A DNA stretch of 64,000 nucleotides, taken from the NCBI GenBank assembly GCA_017482005.1, contig JAFUOI010000007.1, forward strand, positions 186,001 to 250,000, written 5' to 3'. Under the pieces are notes generated by a model. It did not search any database and was not told where the DNA came from. It was given only the letters and a program-made list of their open reading frames with translations. Positions 15,119 to 24,521 of the stretch are shown one piece after another; the first letter of the stretch is position 1, and each line of letters starts with the position of its first letter. The translations under genes and the position numbers were made by a program. The stretch comes from Lachnospiraceae bacterium (GTDB taxonomy: Bacteria > Bacillota_A > Clostridia > Lachnospirales > Lachnospiraceae).

Positions 15119-15823
15119 TTATTTCACTTCTTCATCTGTTCTTGGGTCGATAATCTTAACAGCATCAGCAACACGTCCGTACTGTCCGCAAGCTTTTTCG
15201 TAAGCTGTGTTAGGGTCATCACCTTTTTTGATGAAGTCTGTCATCTTACCAAGGCTGACAAATTTATATCCGATGATCTGATCATCTGCATCAAGAGCGA
15301 TACCTGTTACATAACCTTCTGCCATTTCGAGGTAACGAGGACCTTTAGCAAGTGTTCCGTACATAGTACCAACCTGTGAACGAAGTCCTTTTCCTAAGTC
15401 TTCAAGACCTGCTCCTACCGGAAGTCCGTCTTCTGAGAATGCAGACTGTGTACGACCGTAAACGATCTGTAAGAATAATTCTCTCATTGCTGTATTGATT
15501 GCATCACAAACTAAGTCTGTATTTAATGCTTCAAGAACTGTTCTTCCCGGTAAAATTTCAGATGCCATAGCAGCTGAGTGAGTCATACCTGAACATCCGA
15601 TTGTCTCGATCAGAGCTTCCTGAATAATTCCTTCTTTAACGTTCAAAGATAATTTGCAGGCACCCTGCTGTGGTGCACACCAACCGATACCGTGTGTGAA
15701 ACCTGAAATATCTTTTACTTCTTTTGCTTTTACCCATTTTGCTTCTTCTGGGATAGGAGCACAACCGTGACTAACACCCTGTGCTACTGGACACATTTCT
15801 TCCACTTCTCTTGAATAAATCAT
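15119..15823 (-). CDS. Iron-sulfur cluster assembly scaffold-like protein (NifU_N-like)
   Basis: This 234-aa protein is of the NifU/IscU-like scaffold type found next to GGGtGRT genes. Cys residues suitable as ligands occur in SHGCAPIPEE, GIGWCAPQQGACKLSL and ETIGCSGMTHSAAMAS; the last resembles the scaffold core. The frame is open 23 codons further upstream, but the ATG at 15823 has AAGGAGA seven bases before it. No cysteine desulfurase is adjacent, unlike isc/suf operons. The protein is longer than IscU (about 130 aa), with an added C-terminal region. Function is inferred from the family. Confidence 0.82.
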   Translation of the reverse strand: MIYSREVEEMCPVAQGVSHGCAPIPEEAKWVKAKEVKDISGFTHGIGWCAPQQGACKLSLNVKEGIIQEALIETIGCSGMTHSAAMASEILPGRTVLEALNTDLVCDAINTAMRELFLQIVYGRTQSAFSEDGLPVGAGLEDLGKGLRSQVGTMYGTLAKGPRYLEMAEGYVTGIALDADDQIIGYKFVSLGKMTDFIKKGDDPNTAYEKACGQYGRVADAVKIIDPRTDEEVK

Positions 15824-15857
15824 GTGAAATCTCCTTTCAAAATGTAATTTATATTGT

Positions 15858-15884
15858 GACAAAAGATATCTGAAATATCTTGTC
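15858..15884. promoter_or_regulatory. Inverted repeat upstream of the Fe-S scaffold gene, possible operator
   Basis: GACA-AA-AGATAT and ATATCTTGTC flank a 5-base centre (CTGAA), giving a near-perfect dyad of about 27 bp, 35 bases before the start codon. A TATAAA-like element lies between it and the gene. No T-tract follows, so an operator is more likely than a terminator. Confidence 0.4.
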
Positions 15885-15936
15885 AAAATCACTCCTACTA
15901 TTTTCGCATATTTCCGACAAAAAATCCACAGTTATT

Positions 15937-16629
15937 TTAGTAAATCGGAGTATCTTTTTTGATTTTAACCTTCTGTACCACTTTACCGCCTGTCTTATAG
16001 ATGGAATCGGCATTAATCAGACCTCTGACATTACAAAGCGGATAAATATTTGTGTTACGTCCGATGATAGTGCCCGGGTTGAGAACCGTATTACATCCAA
16101 CCTGAACATTATCTCCGACAACCGCTCCGAATTTACGAAGCTTTGTATCCATTCTGCCCAGGGCAAAATTCACTTCAACATTTGATTTGTCATTTTTAAT
16201 ATTGGATGTGATAACACCTGCACCAAAATGTGATTTATATCCGAGAATACTGTCACCGACATAGTTGTAATGCGGAATCTGTACCTCGTCAAAAATGATG
16301 CTGTTCTTTACTTCTGTCGAGTTACCGATCACACAGTTTTTACCGATCACTGCACTTCCACGGATAAAAGCGCAATGTCTGACTTCTGTTCCCGCATCAA
16401 TAATACAAGGTCCCCCGATATAGGCTGTAGGAGCCACGGTCGCAGATCTGGAAATCCATACATTTTCGCCGCACTGCTCATATTCTTCTGCAGGAAGCAT
16501 CGGACCGAGCTGTTCAATAAAAGATTTAATCTGCGGAAGAACCTCCCACGGATTATCCACTGTATCAAACATATATTTTGCGATTGTGTGTTCTACATCG
16601 AGATATTTTGCTACCTTAAACAATTCCAT
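15937..16629 (-). CDS. Left-handed beta-helix acyltransferase-like protein (GlmU C-domain-like)
   Basis: This 230-aa protein is built from hexapeptide repeats: SRSATVAPTAYIGGPCIID, TEVRHCAFIRGSAVIG, KNCVIGNSTEVKNSIIF, then VVGDNVQVGCNTVLNPGTII. These repeats form a left-handed beta helix as in sugar-nucleotide acetyltransferases. It resembles the C-terminal half of GlmU-type proteins, but the N-terminal nucleotidyltransferase domain is absent and is replaced by about 60 helical residues. Homologues are often labelled UDP-GlcNAc pyrophosphorylase, which this protein cannot be on its own. It starts five bases after topB. Confidence 0.75.
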   Translation of the reverse strand: MELFKVAKYLDVEHTIAKYMFDTVDNPWEVLPQIKSFIEQLGPMLPAEEYEQCGENVWISRSATVAPTAYIGGPCIIDAGTEVRHCAFIRGSAVIGKNCVIGNSTEVKNSIIFDEVQIPHYNYVGDSILGYKSHFGAGVITSNIKNDKSNVEVNFALGRMDTKLRKFGAVVGDNVQVGCNTVLNPGTIIGRNTNIYPLCNVRGLINADSIYKTGGKVVQKVKIKKDTPIY

Positions 16630-16634
16630 AAAAA

Positions 16635-18707
16635 TTACCCTCCGTTTTTCTTTGTTTTTGCCGGTTGTTTATAAAAACGCGAAGCATCATTAAATTTTCG
16701 CGTCAAAACACTCTGCTGATTCGTCTGCTTGACGTATTCGGTACGTCTCCGGATAAAGCCTTCCAGTTTATCCATATACTCCTCAGGTGTGATTACCCCC
16801 TCCGCCACCTGCGTCAGTCCCTTCTCCCAACTTGCAGTCAGTTTAGGGTCCAAAAGTGATTTGATGGAACAATCTACAACATCATAAATGCTTTCCCCAA
16901 GCAGTGTCGGTGTAATAATCTGCGTTTTTTTATTCAGCGCCAGATATTTGTTCGATACAAGCTTCTTTAAAATCTCCGCACGGGTTGCAGAAGTTCCGAT
17001 ACCGCTTCCTTTAATCTGCGCCCGAAGCTCTTCATCTTCAATAAGCTGTCCCGCATTCTCCATTGCAAGTATCATCGAACCTGAATTATATCGTTTCGGC
17101 GGAGAAGTTTCCCCCTCCTTGATAACATAATCATTCACCTGTATTATATCATTTTTTTTCAAACTTGAAAGGAGATTTAAGAAATTCTCATCACAGGTTG
17201 TTTCCTCCGTCTGTTCGCTGTTCTTTGCTTCATCGGAAACATCATTTCCCTCGGCTTTTTCTCCGTTTTTATCTCCTGTTTTTTTACTGAAAGAATAATT
17301 CAAAAGCTCCTGATATCCTGCAGTGGAAAGCACTTTAAAGTTTGCAAAAAAATGCTCCGCATCTTTTTCAAGATTCAATGCCACTTTCTGATATATCGCC
17401 GGCGGACAAAATATCCCGAGAAATCTTCTCACGATGACTTCATACACCTTTGCCGATGTAGGGTGAAGACCGGCAAGCGCCGAAAGTCCCTGTCCCGTCG
17501 GAATGATGGCATAATGATCGGTAATCAGTTTATCATTCACGTATTTGGTCTTTGCAAGACCTTCATATGTTTTCTTTTCAAGAATATATTTTACATACGG
17601 TGCAACGGACGGTATTCCCGAAAGTCCCCGTATATTTTTTGTTATTTCTTTTGCCACCGCACTTGAGAGAACTCTCGCATCCGTTCTCGGATATGTAGTA
17701 AGTTTCTTCTCGTACAATTCCTGTACCACTTGAAGCGTCTGGTCCGGACTAATCTTAAACAGTTTTGAACACTCATTCTGGAGTTCCGCAAGATTAAACA
17801 AAAGCGGCGGATTTTTCACTTCTTTTTTACGTTCTACACCGGCAACTTTAAGCTGTAACGGTTGTTGCGACGACAAAGTAGTAATAAGTTCCTCCGCACT
17901 CTCTTTTTTCTTAAATCCGTTTTCTTTGTAAAGAAGCGGAGATTCAAAATATTTCGAACCGGACACTGCCTTCCATTCTGCTTCGATCGACCTGTCTCCG
18001 ATTGCAGCATTTGCCATCACCCTATAGAACGGTGTTTTTATAAAATCGCGAATCTCACGTTCGCGGTTAACTACCATTCCCAGCACGCATGTCATGACAC
18101 GGCCAACCGAAATCACCACACGGTCCTCGCCAAGGAAATTTTTGACGTTATATCCATACTTTAGTGTCAGTACTCGGGAAAAATTAATTCCCATGAGATA
18201 ATCTTCCTTCGCTCTCAAATAAGCCGAACTACTGAGATTATCATACGCAGCCAAATCTTTTGCTTCCCGGATTCCACGCAGTATCTCTTCCTCAGTCTGT
18301 GAGTCAATCCAGACACGCTTGCGTTCTTTTCCCGTGACATTGGCCTGCATTTCCACAAGGCGATATATGTACTCTCCTTCGCGTCCGGAGTCTGTACAGA
18401 CATAAATTACATCCACATCCGGACGGTTTAAGATACTACTGACAATCTTAAACTGTTTTTTTACCGGTTCAATTACCTCATACTTAAATTCCTTTGGTAA
18501 AAAAGGAAGCGGCTCCATGGTCCAGCGTTTCCATTTTTCGTCATAGGCTTCCGGATAGCTCATGGTAACCAGATGACCGACACACCATGTGACAATGGCT
18601 TCTTCTGATTCCAAATAGCCGTCTCTCGACTTCATATCGTATTTTAATGCTTTTGCAAACTCTCTGGCTACACTGGGCTTTTCGGCAATAAATACACTTT
18701 TTCCCAT
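16635..18707 (-). CDS. topB: DNA topoisomerase III
   Basis: This 690-aa type IA topoisomerase has the TOPRIM start VFIAEKPSVAREFAKAL and acidic motif VCTDSGREGEYIYR. The active-site tyrosine is in LTTYPRTDARVLSS, and the GSGIGTSATRAEILKKL segment is also present. No C-terminal zinc ribbons are seen, as is usual for TopB. An acidic, low-complexity insertion rich in Glu/Asp/Asn (about 468-500) interrupts the C-terminal part. The start is three bases after the AAA ATPase stop, indicating translational coupling. Confidence 0.95.
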   Translation of the reverse strand: MGKSVFIAEKPSVAREFAKALKYDMKSRDGYLESEEAIVTWCVGHLVTMSYPEAYDEKWKRWTMEPLPFLPKEFKYEVIEPVKKQFKIVSSILNRPDVDVIYVCTDSGREGEYIYRLVEMQANVTGKERKRVWIDSQTEEEILRGIREAKDLAAYDNLSSSAYLRAKEDYLMGINFSRVLTLKYGYNVKNFLGEDRVVISVGRVMTCVLGMVVNREREIRDFIKTPFYRVMANAAIGDRSIEAEWKAVSGSKYFESPLLYKENGFKKKESAEELITTLSSQQPLQLKVAGVERKKEVKNPPLLFNLAELQNECSKLFKISPDQTLQVVQELYEKKLTTYPRTDARVLSSAVAKEITKNIRGLSGIPSVAPYVKYILEKKTYEGLAKTKYVNDKLITDHYAIIPTGQGLSALAGLHPTSAKVYEVIVRRFLGIFCPPAIYQKVALNLEKDAEHFFANFKVLSTAGYQELLNYSFSKKTGDKNGEKAEGNDVSDEAKNSEQTEETTCDENFLNLLSSLKKNDIIQVNDYVIKEGETSPPKRYNSGSMILAMENAGQLIEDEELRAQIKGSGIGTSATRAEILKKLVSNKYLALNKKTQIITPTLLGESIYDVVDCSIKSLLDPKLTASWEKGLTQVAEGVITPEEYMDKLEGFIRRRTEYVKQTNQQSVLTRKFNDASRFYKQPAKTKKNGG

Positions 18708-18710
18708 AAA

Positions 18711-20093
18711 TTACAAATCATCCATTTCTAATAAAATAACATTTCCTTTTACTTTGGACTCAAGACTAAGCTTCTCTTCAAAACGACCACCGGCAAAAAG
18801 ATAAATCTGCTCCGCCTTTATTCTTGCCTGTTTCAGAACACGAAGATTCATTTTATAGTCTTCAAAAGTAACCATAGGCTTAGAATAATAACAAAACGCA
18901 ACAATTGATTTGCCGTTCTCATCCTGACCGATATAGTCAATCTTGCCTTCTTTTCCGTCAAACAGTCCGTGTCTGTCCGGTTTTATCGCAAGTGCACCTT
19001 TGCTCGCGGATAATATCATATATTCGCGGCAAATTTCCGAAAAGTATTCATTACAATAAGTGTTTAAATCCGCTTTTATATATCTATTGTAAAAATCCTG
19101 CGGTTCCATCACCATACATTCACCGAAATTCGGATATATATATTTAAACCAAAAATGAACATAAGGGTTAGCAATACGGTAAACGCCCTTCTTCTGGCTT
19201 TCTCTGCCGGGAGTATCCACAGAAAAAATCTTTTCTACGATTTCAAGTTCCATCAGATTTTTAAGATAAACACTGATTTTTGCGCGTGAAAATCCCGTAT
19301 GGGAATACAAATCATTTAATTTCTGCCTTCCTTCCGCAAGCGCAGACAAGATTGTGTAATACACGGATGTCTCCCGCAGTTCTTCCCGCACAAAACGGCC
19401 GCCTTCCTCCAGAAGAAAACATCCTTTTTTTAATATATGCTCACAGATATTGTCTTTTACCGACAACTTAGGATCAAAATACTCCCATAATCCCGGTACT
19501 CTGCCGAGAACTGCATACAGTTTTACACATTCTTCCATGGAATAGGATGGAAAACGCCGGATTAAATCAACAAATTTCAGTTCTTTTATCTTCAAAAATC
19601 CGGAAATATCCAATGCTGCTTTACCTATCTTAGAAACAAGTCCGTTTTCAATAAAGCCGATGGAAGAACTACACAGAATTATCATAGAGTCATTTTCACT
19701 GTACACATGATGCAAAAGACGAATCAAGGAATCCATAAAACTTGTATCCGCTTTAATCATATGCTCCCATTCATCAAATACATATATTTTCTTCCGTTCA
19801 ATGGATGAATCTGACTGAAGCATGGTAAACACTTCATCAAAATCCGGATAGTCTGAAACTTGTGGATATTTTTCCTGTAACTTTCTGCCGAGCATAAACT
19901 GTTGTTGACGGGTACTCGCAGGCACTGCTGTATAAAAAAACACATCTTTATCTTCTGTAAAATGGCGTAGAAGTGTCGTCTTACCGACATTTTTCTGTCC
20001 GTATACAATCAGCATACGACTGCCGCTATCCTGATATGCTGTATTCAGATATTGTAGTTCATTTGCTCTTCCCAATAACATATATTTCCCCAT
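18711..20093 (-). CDS. AAA+ ATPase of the DUF234/archaeal-type family
   Basis: This 460-aa ATPase has Walker A GQKNVGKTTLL (about 32-42), a Walker B-like IYVFDEWEHMI and a winged-helix stretch (HTGFSRAKISVYLKNLMELEI, about 265-285). Its C-terminal DUF234-type domain has a restriction-fold-like core (HGLFDGKEGKIDYIG ... SIVAFCYYSKP). Such proteins are stand-alone ATPases of unknown function, often inferred to act on DNA or in stress responses. A second ATG at 20081 follows GGGGA and may be the real start. It is co-oriented with and close to topB and a c-di-GMP phosphodiesterase gene. Confidence 0.8.
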   Translation of the reverse strand: MGKYMLLGRANELQYLNTAYQDSGSRMLIVYGQKNVGKTTLLRHFTEDKDVFFYTAVPASTRQQQFMLGRKLQEKYPQVSDYPDFDEVFTMLQSDSSIERKKIYVFDEWEHMIKADTSFMDSLIRLLHHVYSENDSMIILCSSSIGFIENGLVSKIGKAALDISGFLKIKELKFVDLIRRFPSYSMEECVKLYAVLGRVPGLWEYFDPKLSVKDNICEHILKKGCFLLEEGGRFVREELRETSVYYTILSALAEGRQKLNDLYSHTGFSRAKISVYLKNLMELEIVEKIFSVDTPGRESQKKGVYRIANPYVHFWFKYIYPNFGECMVMEPQDFYNRYIKADLNTYCNEYFSEICREYMILSASKGALAIKPDRHGLFDGKEGKIDYIGQDENGKSIVAFCYYSKPMVTFEDYKMNLRVLKQARIKAEQIYLFAGGRFEEKLSLESKVKGNVILLEMDDL

Positions 20094-20102
20094 TTAAAAC
20101 CA

Positions 20103-21821
20103 TTAAACAGCTGCAAGAAGTTTCTCAATTTCAGAAGCCGGCATCGGCTTTCCGAGAAGAAATCCCTGAATGTTGTCGCATTCGACTCCCTTCAGGTATT
20201 CAAGTTGTTCTTTTGTTTCCACACCTTCCGCTACTGTTTCACAACCTAGCTTTTTGACCATGGCAATAATTGATTCTGTAATAACTCTGGTCGATGTGTC
20301 ATCAATTACAGTGTCAATAAATGTTTTATCAATCTTAAGAGTATCAATCGGAAGCCCCTTTAAGTATGACAGTGACGAAAAACCTGTACCGAAATCATCC
20401 AGCGAAATCTTAATGCCATACTCTTTCAGGGTATGCAGTTTGTTTACTACCGTATCAAAATCATCAATCAAAACACTTTCCGTAATCTCAAGCTCGATGA
20501 GCGTCGGATCAATTTCATATTTTTCTATCAACGAAAGTAATGTGTGAACAAAATCTCTCCGATTATATTGAATCGCAGAAATATTCAGCGAAAGCATCAT
20601 CGGATATTGATATTTGTCGTACCATTGCTTATAGGATCGGATTCCTTCTTCCAACACCCAGTTTCCTATTTGGACAATAAGACCGTCTTTTTCAGCAATC
20701 GGAATAAATACACTTGGGCTTACCATCCTACCTTCACGGTTTTTCCAACGAAGAAGCGCCTCAACACCTCGTAATTTTTTTGATACAGAATCAAACTGCG
20801 GCTGGTAATACAACTCAAACGCCCCTGATTCTACAGCAGATTTGAGTTCATTTCCGATTTGAACATTTTCAATAAAATCTGTAAGCATCGGGGTCTCGAA
20901 ATAAGCAATACTGTTTCTTCCGCGCTCACGTTTCTGCTGCATGACAACCTCTGCATAGTTAATCAAATCAAGCGAATTTTTACCTGATTCCGGATATTCC
21001 GCAATCCCTACACTAACGGTACTCCACACTGCTTCTGTCATTGATAACGCAAACGGTTCTTCAAGCCTTGAACATATCTTTTTGAAAATACTGTCCACAC
21101 TGTTTGCTCCAAAAGGATTATACAGCGCAATATAATAGATATCTTCATAGAAATGTGAAACAATCACATCCTCACATGAAAAATCTTTTAAAAACTGACC
21201 GAAAATCTGAAGCAATTCATCTCCGGATAAAAGACCCATAGACTCATTAATTTTTCGGAACTGATCCAGTTTGACGCATAACACTGACACTTTGGTATAT
21301 TCATCCTGGGCCTTACGCACCCATTCACTCAAAAGTCTTACGAAATAATTTCTGTTATACAAACCGGTCAACGCGTCGTAATACGCCATATACTTGAGAT
21401 CTTCCGTCTGTTTCTTTGTTTTGGTAATATCTCTTACACGAACAATTTTTTCACTCGGCATACGTCTTTCATCGTAAGAAACTGTCACCTCAAATTCAAC
21501 CCATTTGCTTCTGTCTGCCAGCTCACATTCCGCTGTCATTGTTTCCAACCCATTTCTTTCACAATACAGCGCATTTTCCAGTTCTGATACATATGCCTCA
21601 TTTATACTTTCCGTAATGTATTTTAAATCTGATACGGAATTCACCGGAAAGTCAAAATATTGTTCCCAATTTCCAAGCGTTTCAAAACGATGATCCGAAA
21701 AACTGTAAAATAAAAAGGCATTCGAAGATGTCCCGCAAATCATGCGGAACATCTTATCGTTGCCTAATAATTTTTCGTTCATTGCTTTTAACAGATCAAT
21801 CTGATAATTCATTTCATCCAT
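20103..21821 (-). CDS. PAS-GGDEF-EAL protein, probable c-di-GMP phosphodiesterase
   Basis: This 572-aa protein has no membrane segment. It has a PAS-like sensor region (about 25-140), a GGDEF domain (about 150-290) and an EAL domain (about 315-568). The GGDEF signature is lost (SHFYEDIYYIAL), whereas the EAL domain keeps GVEALLRW, SLNISAIQY, LEITESVLI, LDDFGTGFSSL, LKIDKTFI and AEGVETKEQ. Activity is therefore expected to be c-di-GMP hydrolysis. The start codon has no textbook ribosome binding site. It follows asd by 28 bases and precedes the AAA ATPase by nine. Confidence 0.88.
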   Translation of the reverse strand: MDEMNYQIDLLKAMNEKLLGNDKMFRMICGTSSNAFLFYSFSDHRFETLGNWEQYFDFPVNSVSDLKYITESINEAYVSELENALYCERNGLETMTAECELADRSKWVEFEVTVSYDERRMPSEKIVRVRDITKTKKQTEDLKYMAYYDALTGLYNRNYFVRLLSEWVRKAQDEYTKVSVLCVKLDQFRKINESMGLLSGDELLQIFGQFLKDFSCEDVIVSHFYEDIYYIALYNPFGANSVDSIFKKICSRLEEPFALSMTEAVWSTVSVGIAEYPESGKNSLDLINYAEVVMQQKRERGRNSIAYFETPMLTDFIENVQIGNELKSAVESGAFELYYQPQFDSVSKKLRGVEALLRWKNREGRMVSPSVFIPIAEKDGLIVQIGNWVLEEGIRSYKQWYDKYQYPMMLSLNISAIQYNRRDFVHTLLSLIEKYEIDPTLIELEITESVLIDDFDTVVNKLHTLKEYGIKISLDDFGTGFSSLSYLKGLPIDTLKIDKTFIDTVIDDTSTRVITESIIAMVKKLGCETVAEGVETKEQLEYLKGVECDNIQGFLLGKPMPASEIEKLLAAV

Positions 21822-21849
21822 TTCAAGAACCCACCCAAAAAATACAAGT

Positions 21850-22935
21850 CTATTTCTTTGTAATAAATCCTTTTGCTTTTAAAAGCTCTGCACAAAGCAC
21901 TGCGCCACCTGCAGCACCGCGGACAGTGTTATGTGAAAGACCTACAAATTTAAAATCATATATGCTGTCTTCACGGATACGTCCGATAGAAACACCCATT
22001 CCGTTTTCATAGTTTACATCAAGCTGTACCTGCGGTCTGTTATCTTCTGTCATATAGCGCATAAACTGCTTCGGTGCTGACGGAAACTGAAGTTCCTGCG
22101 GAGCACCGCTGTAGCTTTCAAGCTTTTCGATAAGCTGTTCTTTTGTCGGTTTCTTTCTGAATTTCACAAATACAGCTGCTGTATGTCCGTTGAGAACAGG
22201 AACACGGATACACTGACATGTAATCTTCGGCTCCTGCGCTTTCACAATCTCACCATTTTCAACTTTACCGAATACACGAAGCGGCTCCATCTCACTCTTT
22301 TCCTCTTCACCGCCGATGAACGGAATAATGTTTTCTACCATTTCAGGCCAGTCTTTGAATGTTTTTCCCGCACCGGAAATCGCCTGATATGTAGTAGCAA
22401 CCACTTCATACGGTTCAAACTCTCTCCACGCATATAATACAGGTGCATAACTCTGGATAGAGCAGTTCGGTTTTACTGCAATAAATCCTCTTGTTGTACC
22501 AAGACGCTCTTTCTGCGCTGCAATTACATCCGTATGAGAATCATTAATTTCCGGAACGATCATCGGAACGTCCGGTGTCCATCTGTGTGCAGAGTTGTTG
22601 GAAACAACCGGTGTCTCTGTTTTTGCATATTCTTCTTCGATGGCTTTGATTTCATCTTTTGTCATGTCAACAGCAGAGAATACGAAATCAACCTGTGAAG
22701 CAACTGCTTCCACTTCGTTTACATTCATAACTACGATATTTTTTACCGCTTCCGGCATCGGAGTTGTCATTTTCCATCTTCCGCCGACTGCTTCCTCGTA
22801 TGTTTTACCTGCCGAACGTGGACTTGCTGCAATTGTTGTCACCTCAAACCACGGATGATTTTCAAGCAAAGAGATGAATCTCTGTCCAACCATTCCTGTT
22901 CCGCCTAAAATTCCTACTTTTAATTTTTCACTCAT
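21850..22935 (-). CDS. asd: Aspartate-semialdehyde dehydrogenase
   Basis: This 361-aa enzyme reduces aspartyl phosphate to aspartate semialdehyde, the branch point to lysine, diaminopimelate, methionine and threonine. KVGILGGTGMVGQRF is the NADP-binding loop, and the nucleophilic Cys is in AVKPNCSIQSYAP. It belongs to the archaeal/fungal-type subgroup by length and by the SGAGKTFKDWPEM segment. The frame opens 20 codons upstream, but GAGGAGA sits before the ATG at 22935. It is followed directly by the GGDEF-EAL gene. Confidence 0.94.
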   Translation of the reverse strand: MSEKLKVGILGGTGMVGQRFISLLENHPWFEVTTIAASPRSAGKTYEEAVGGRWKMTTPMPEAVKNIVVMNVNEVEAVASQVDFVFSAVDMTKDEIKAIEEEYAKTETPVVSNNSAHRWTPDVPMIVPEINDSHTDVIAAQKERLGTTRGFIAVKPNCSIQSYAPVLYAWREFEPYEVVATTYQAISGAGKTFKDWPEMVENIIPFIGGEEEKSEMEPLRVFGKVENGEIVKAQEPKITCQCIRVPVLNGHTAAVFVKFRKKPTKEQLIEKLESYSGAPQELQFPSAPKQFMRYMTEDNRPQVQLDVNYENGMGVSIGRIREDSIYDFKFVGLSHNTVRGAAGGAVLCAELLKAKGFITKK

Positions 22936-23018
22936 TTTTTCTATCTCCTCGTATATTATTGTATTTGCAACCGGACGGCGCCGGATGACTGACATACTGT
23001 ATGGTAAGCAACCGCTTA

Positions 23019-24395
23019 CTAATCGTTTAAATATTTTTCACAGATTTCTATTACCTTTTTCATTGCCTCAGGCCCCGGAGCTCCGATGGTCAGACGCTTT
23101 TCAACGCAGGTCTTTAAAGATACCGCATCATAAATATCCGGTTCAAACACTTCGCTGATCTCCTTAAGCTCCTCTATGCTCATCTCATGAATGGCTTTAT
23201 CCTTCTCGATACAGGTGAGCACAAGCTTACCGATAATACTGTGTGCATCGCGGAAAGGAACACCGTGATTCACGAGATAATCTGCTGCATCCGTCGCGTT
23301 TGTAAATCCGTTCATGGCACTGTCTGCCATAATCTCTTTATTAAACTTCATCGTGCGGACCATTCCCGTAAAGAGCGCAAGACAACCTTTTACCGTATCA
23401 ATCGCATCAAATGTAAGTTCCTTATCTTCCTGCATGTCTTTATTATATGCAAGCGGAATGCCTTTCATTGTCGTCAAAATCGACATAAGCGCGCCATACA
23501 CACGACCTGTCTTACCACGGACAAGTTCCGCAATGTCCGGATTCTTCTTCTGCGGCATAATACTGCTTCCCGTCGAATATGCATCATCAATCTCTACAAA
23601 CTGATACTCATTTGAATTCCAAATGATGATTTCCTCACAAAAACGGCTTAAATGCATCATAACGGTAGAAAGTGCCGAAAGAAACTCAATAATATAATCT
23701 CTGTCCGAAACCGAATCCATGCTGTTAAGGGTCGGTCCCTCAAAACCGAGAAGCGACGCCGTGTAATCACGATCAAGAGGATACGTCGTACCTGCCAACG
23801 CTCCGCTTCCCAGCGGACAATAATTCATTCTTTTGTATATATCCTGCATTCTGCTGCGATCACGTTTAAACATCTCAAAGTAGGCACTCATATGATGCGA
23901 AAGTGTAATCGGCTGCGCTTTCTGCAAATGGGTAAATCCCGGCATATAAGTTTCTGTATTATCTTTCATGATGGCAAGAAGAACAGTAAGCAATTCCTTT
24001 AACAGCTCGTCCACTGCCATAACTTCTTCTCTCGTATACAAACGCATATCCAGTGCCACCTGATCATTACGGCTGCGTCCCGTATGAAGCTTTTTGCCGG
24101 CATCTCCGATCCGGTCAATCAGATTCGCCTCCACAAAACTATGGATGTCTTCATATTCATCCGTAATCTCAAGTTTACCGTTGTCTACATCCTCACGGAT
24201 AGACGTCAGTCCTTTCACGATTGCATCTTTCTCCTCCACTGTGAGGATTCCCTGTTTTTCTAACATTACAACATGAGCAATACTGCCTTCAACGTCCTGG
24301 TGAAAGAACTTTTGGTCGAATGAAATGGATGCATTGAAATTATATACTAACCGGTCTGTATCCTTTGTAAAACGGCCGCCCCATAACTGAGCCAT
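23019..24395 (-). CDS. argH: Argininosuccinate lyase
   Basis: This 458-aa fumarase-superfamily enzyme splits argininosuccinate into arginine and fumarate. The N-terminus MAQLWGGRFTKDTD and the signature GSSIMPQKKNPD, with the catalytic Ser, are intact. HTGRSRNDQVALDMRLY and THLQKAQPITLSHH are also present. GGAGGT precedes the ATG. argG is not adjacent in this window, so the last two arginine steps are encoded apart. Confidence 0.97.
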   Translation of the reverse strand: MAQLWGGRFTKDTDRLVYNFNASISFDQKFFHQDVEGSIAHVVMLEKQGILTVEEKDAIVKGLTSIREDVDNGKLEITDEYEDIHSFVEANLIDRIGDAGKKLHTGRSRNDQVALDMRLYTREEVMAVDELLKELLTVLLAIMKDNTETYMPGFTHLQKAQPITLSHHMSAYFEMFKRDRSRMQDIYKRMNYCPLGSGALAGTTYPLDRDYTASLLGFEGPTLNSMDSVSDRDYIIEFLSALSTVMMHLSRFCEEIIIWNSNEYQFVEIDDAYSTGSSIMPQKKNPDIAELVRGKTGRVYGALMSILTTMKGIPLAYNKDMQEDKELTFDAIDTVKGCLALFTGMVRTMKFNKEIMADSAMNGFTNATDAADYLVNHGVPFRDAHSIIGKLVLTCIEKDKAIHEMSIEELKEISEVFEPDIYDAVSLKTCVEKRLTIGAPGPEAMKKVIEICEKYLND

Positions 24396-24521
24396 ATCAT
24401 AGTACCTCCATCATATTAAATCTAAATTTGATATTACCATAAATAAGACGCGAGTTCAAGGAATTCTACACCGAATCCATCTTTTTCTCATATGATAATA
24501 AAAAAAGAATTGAGGCAGATC

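Noticed and set aside
15937..16629. Full UDP-GlcNAc pyrophosphorylase (GlmU)
   Set aside because: The nucleotidyltransferase domain with its GGxGTRM motif is missing; only the beta-helix part is present.
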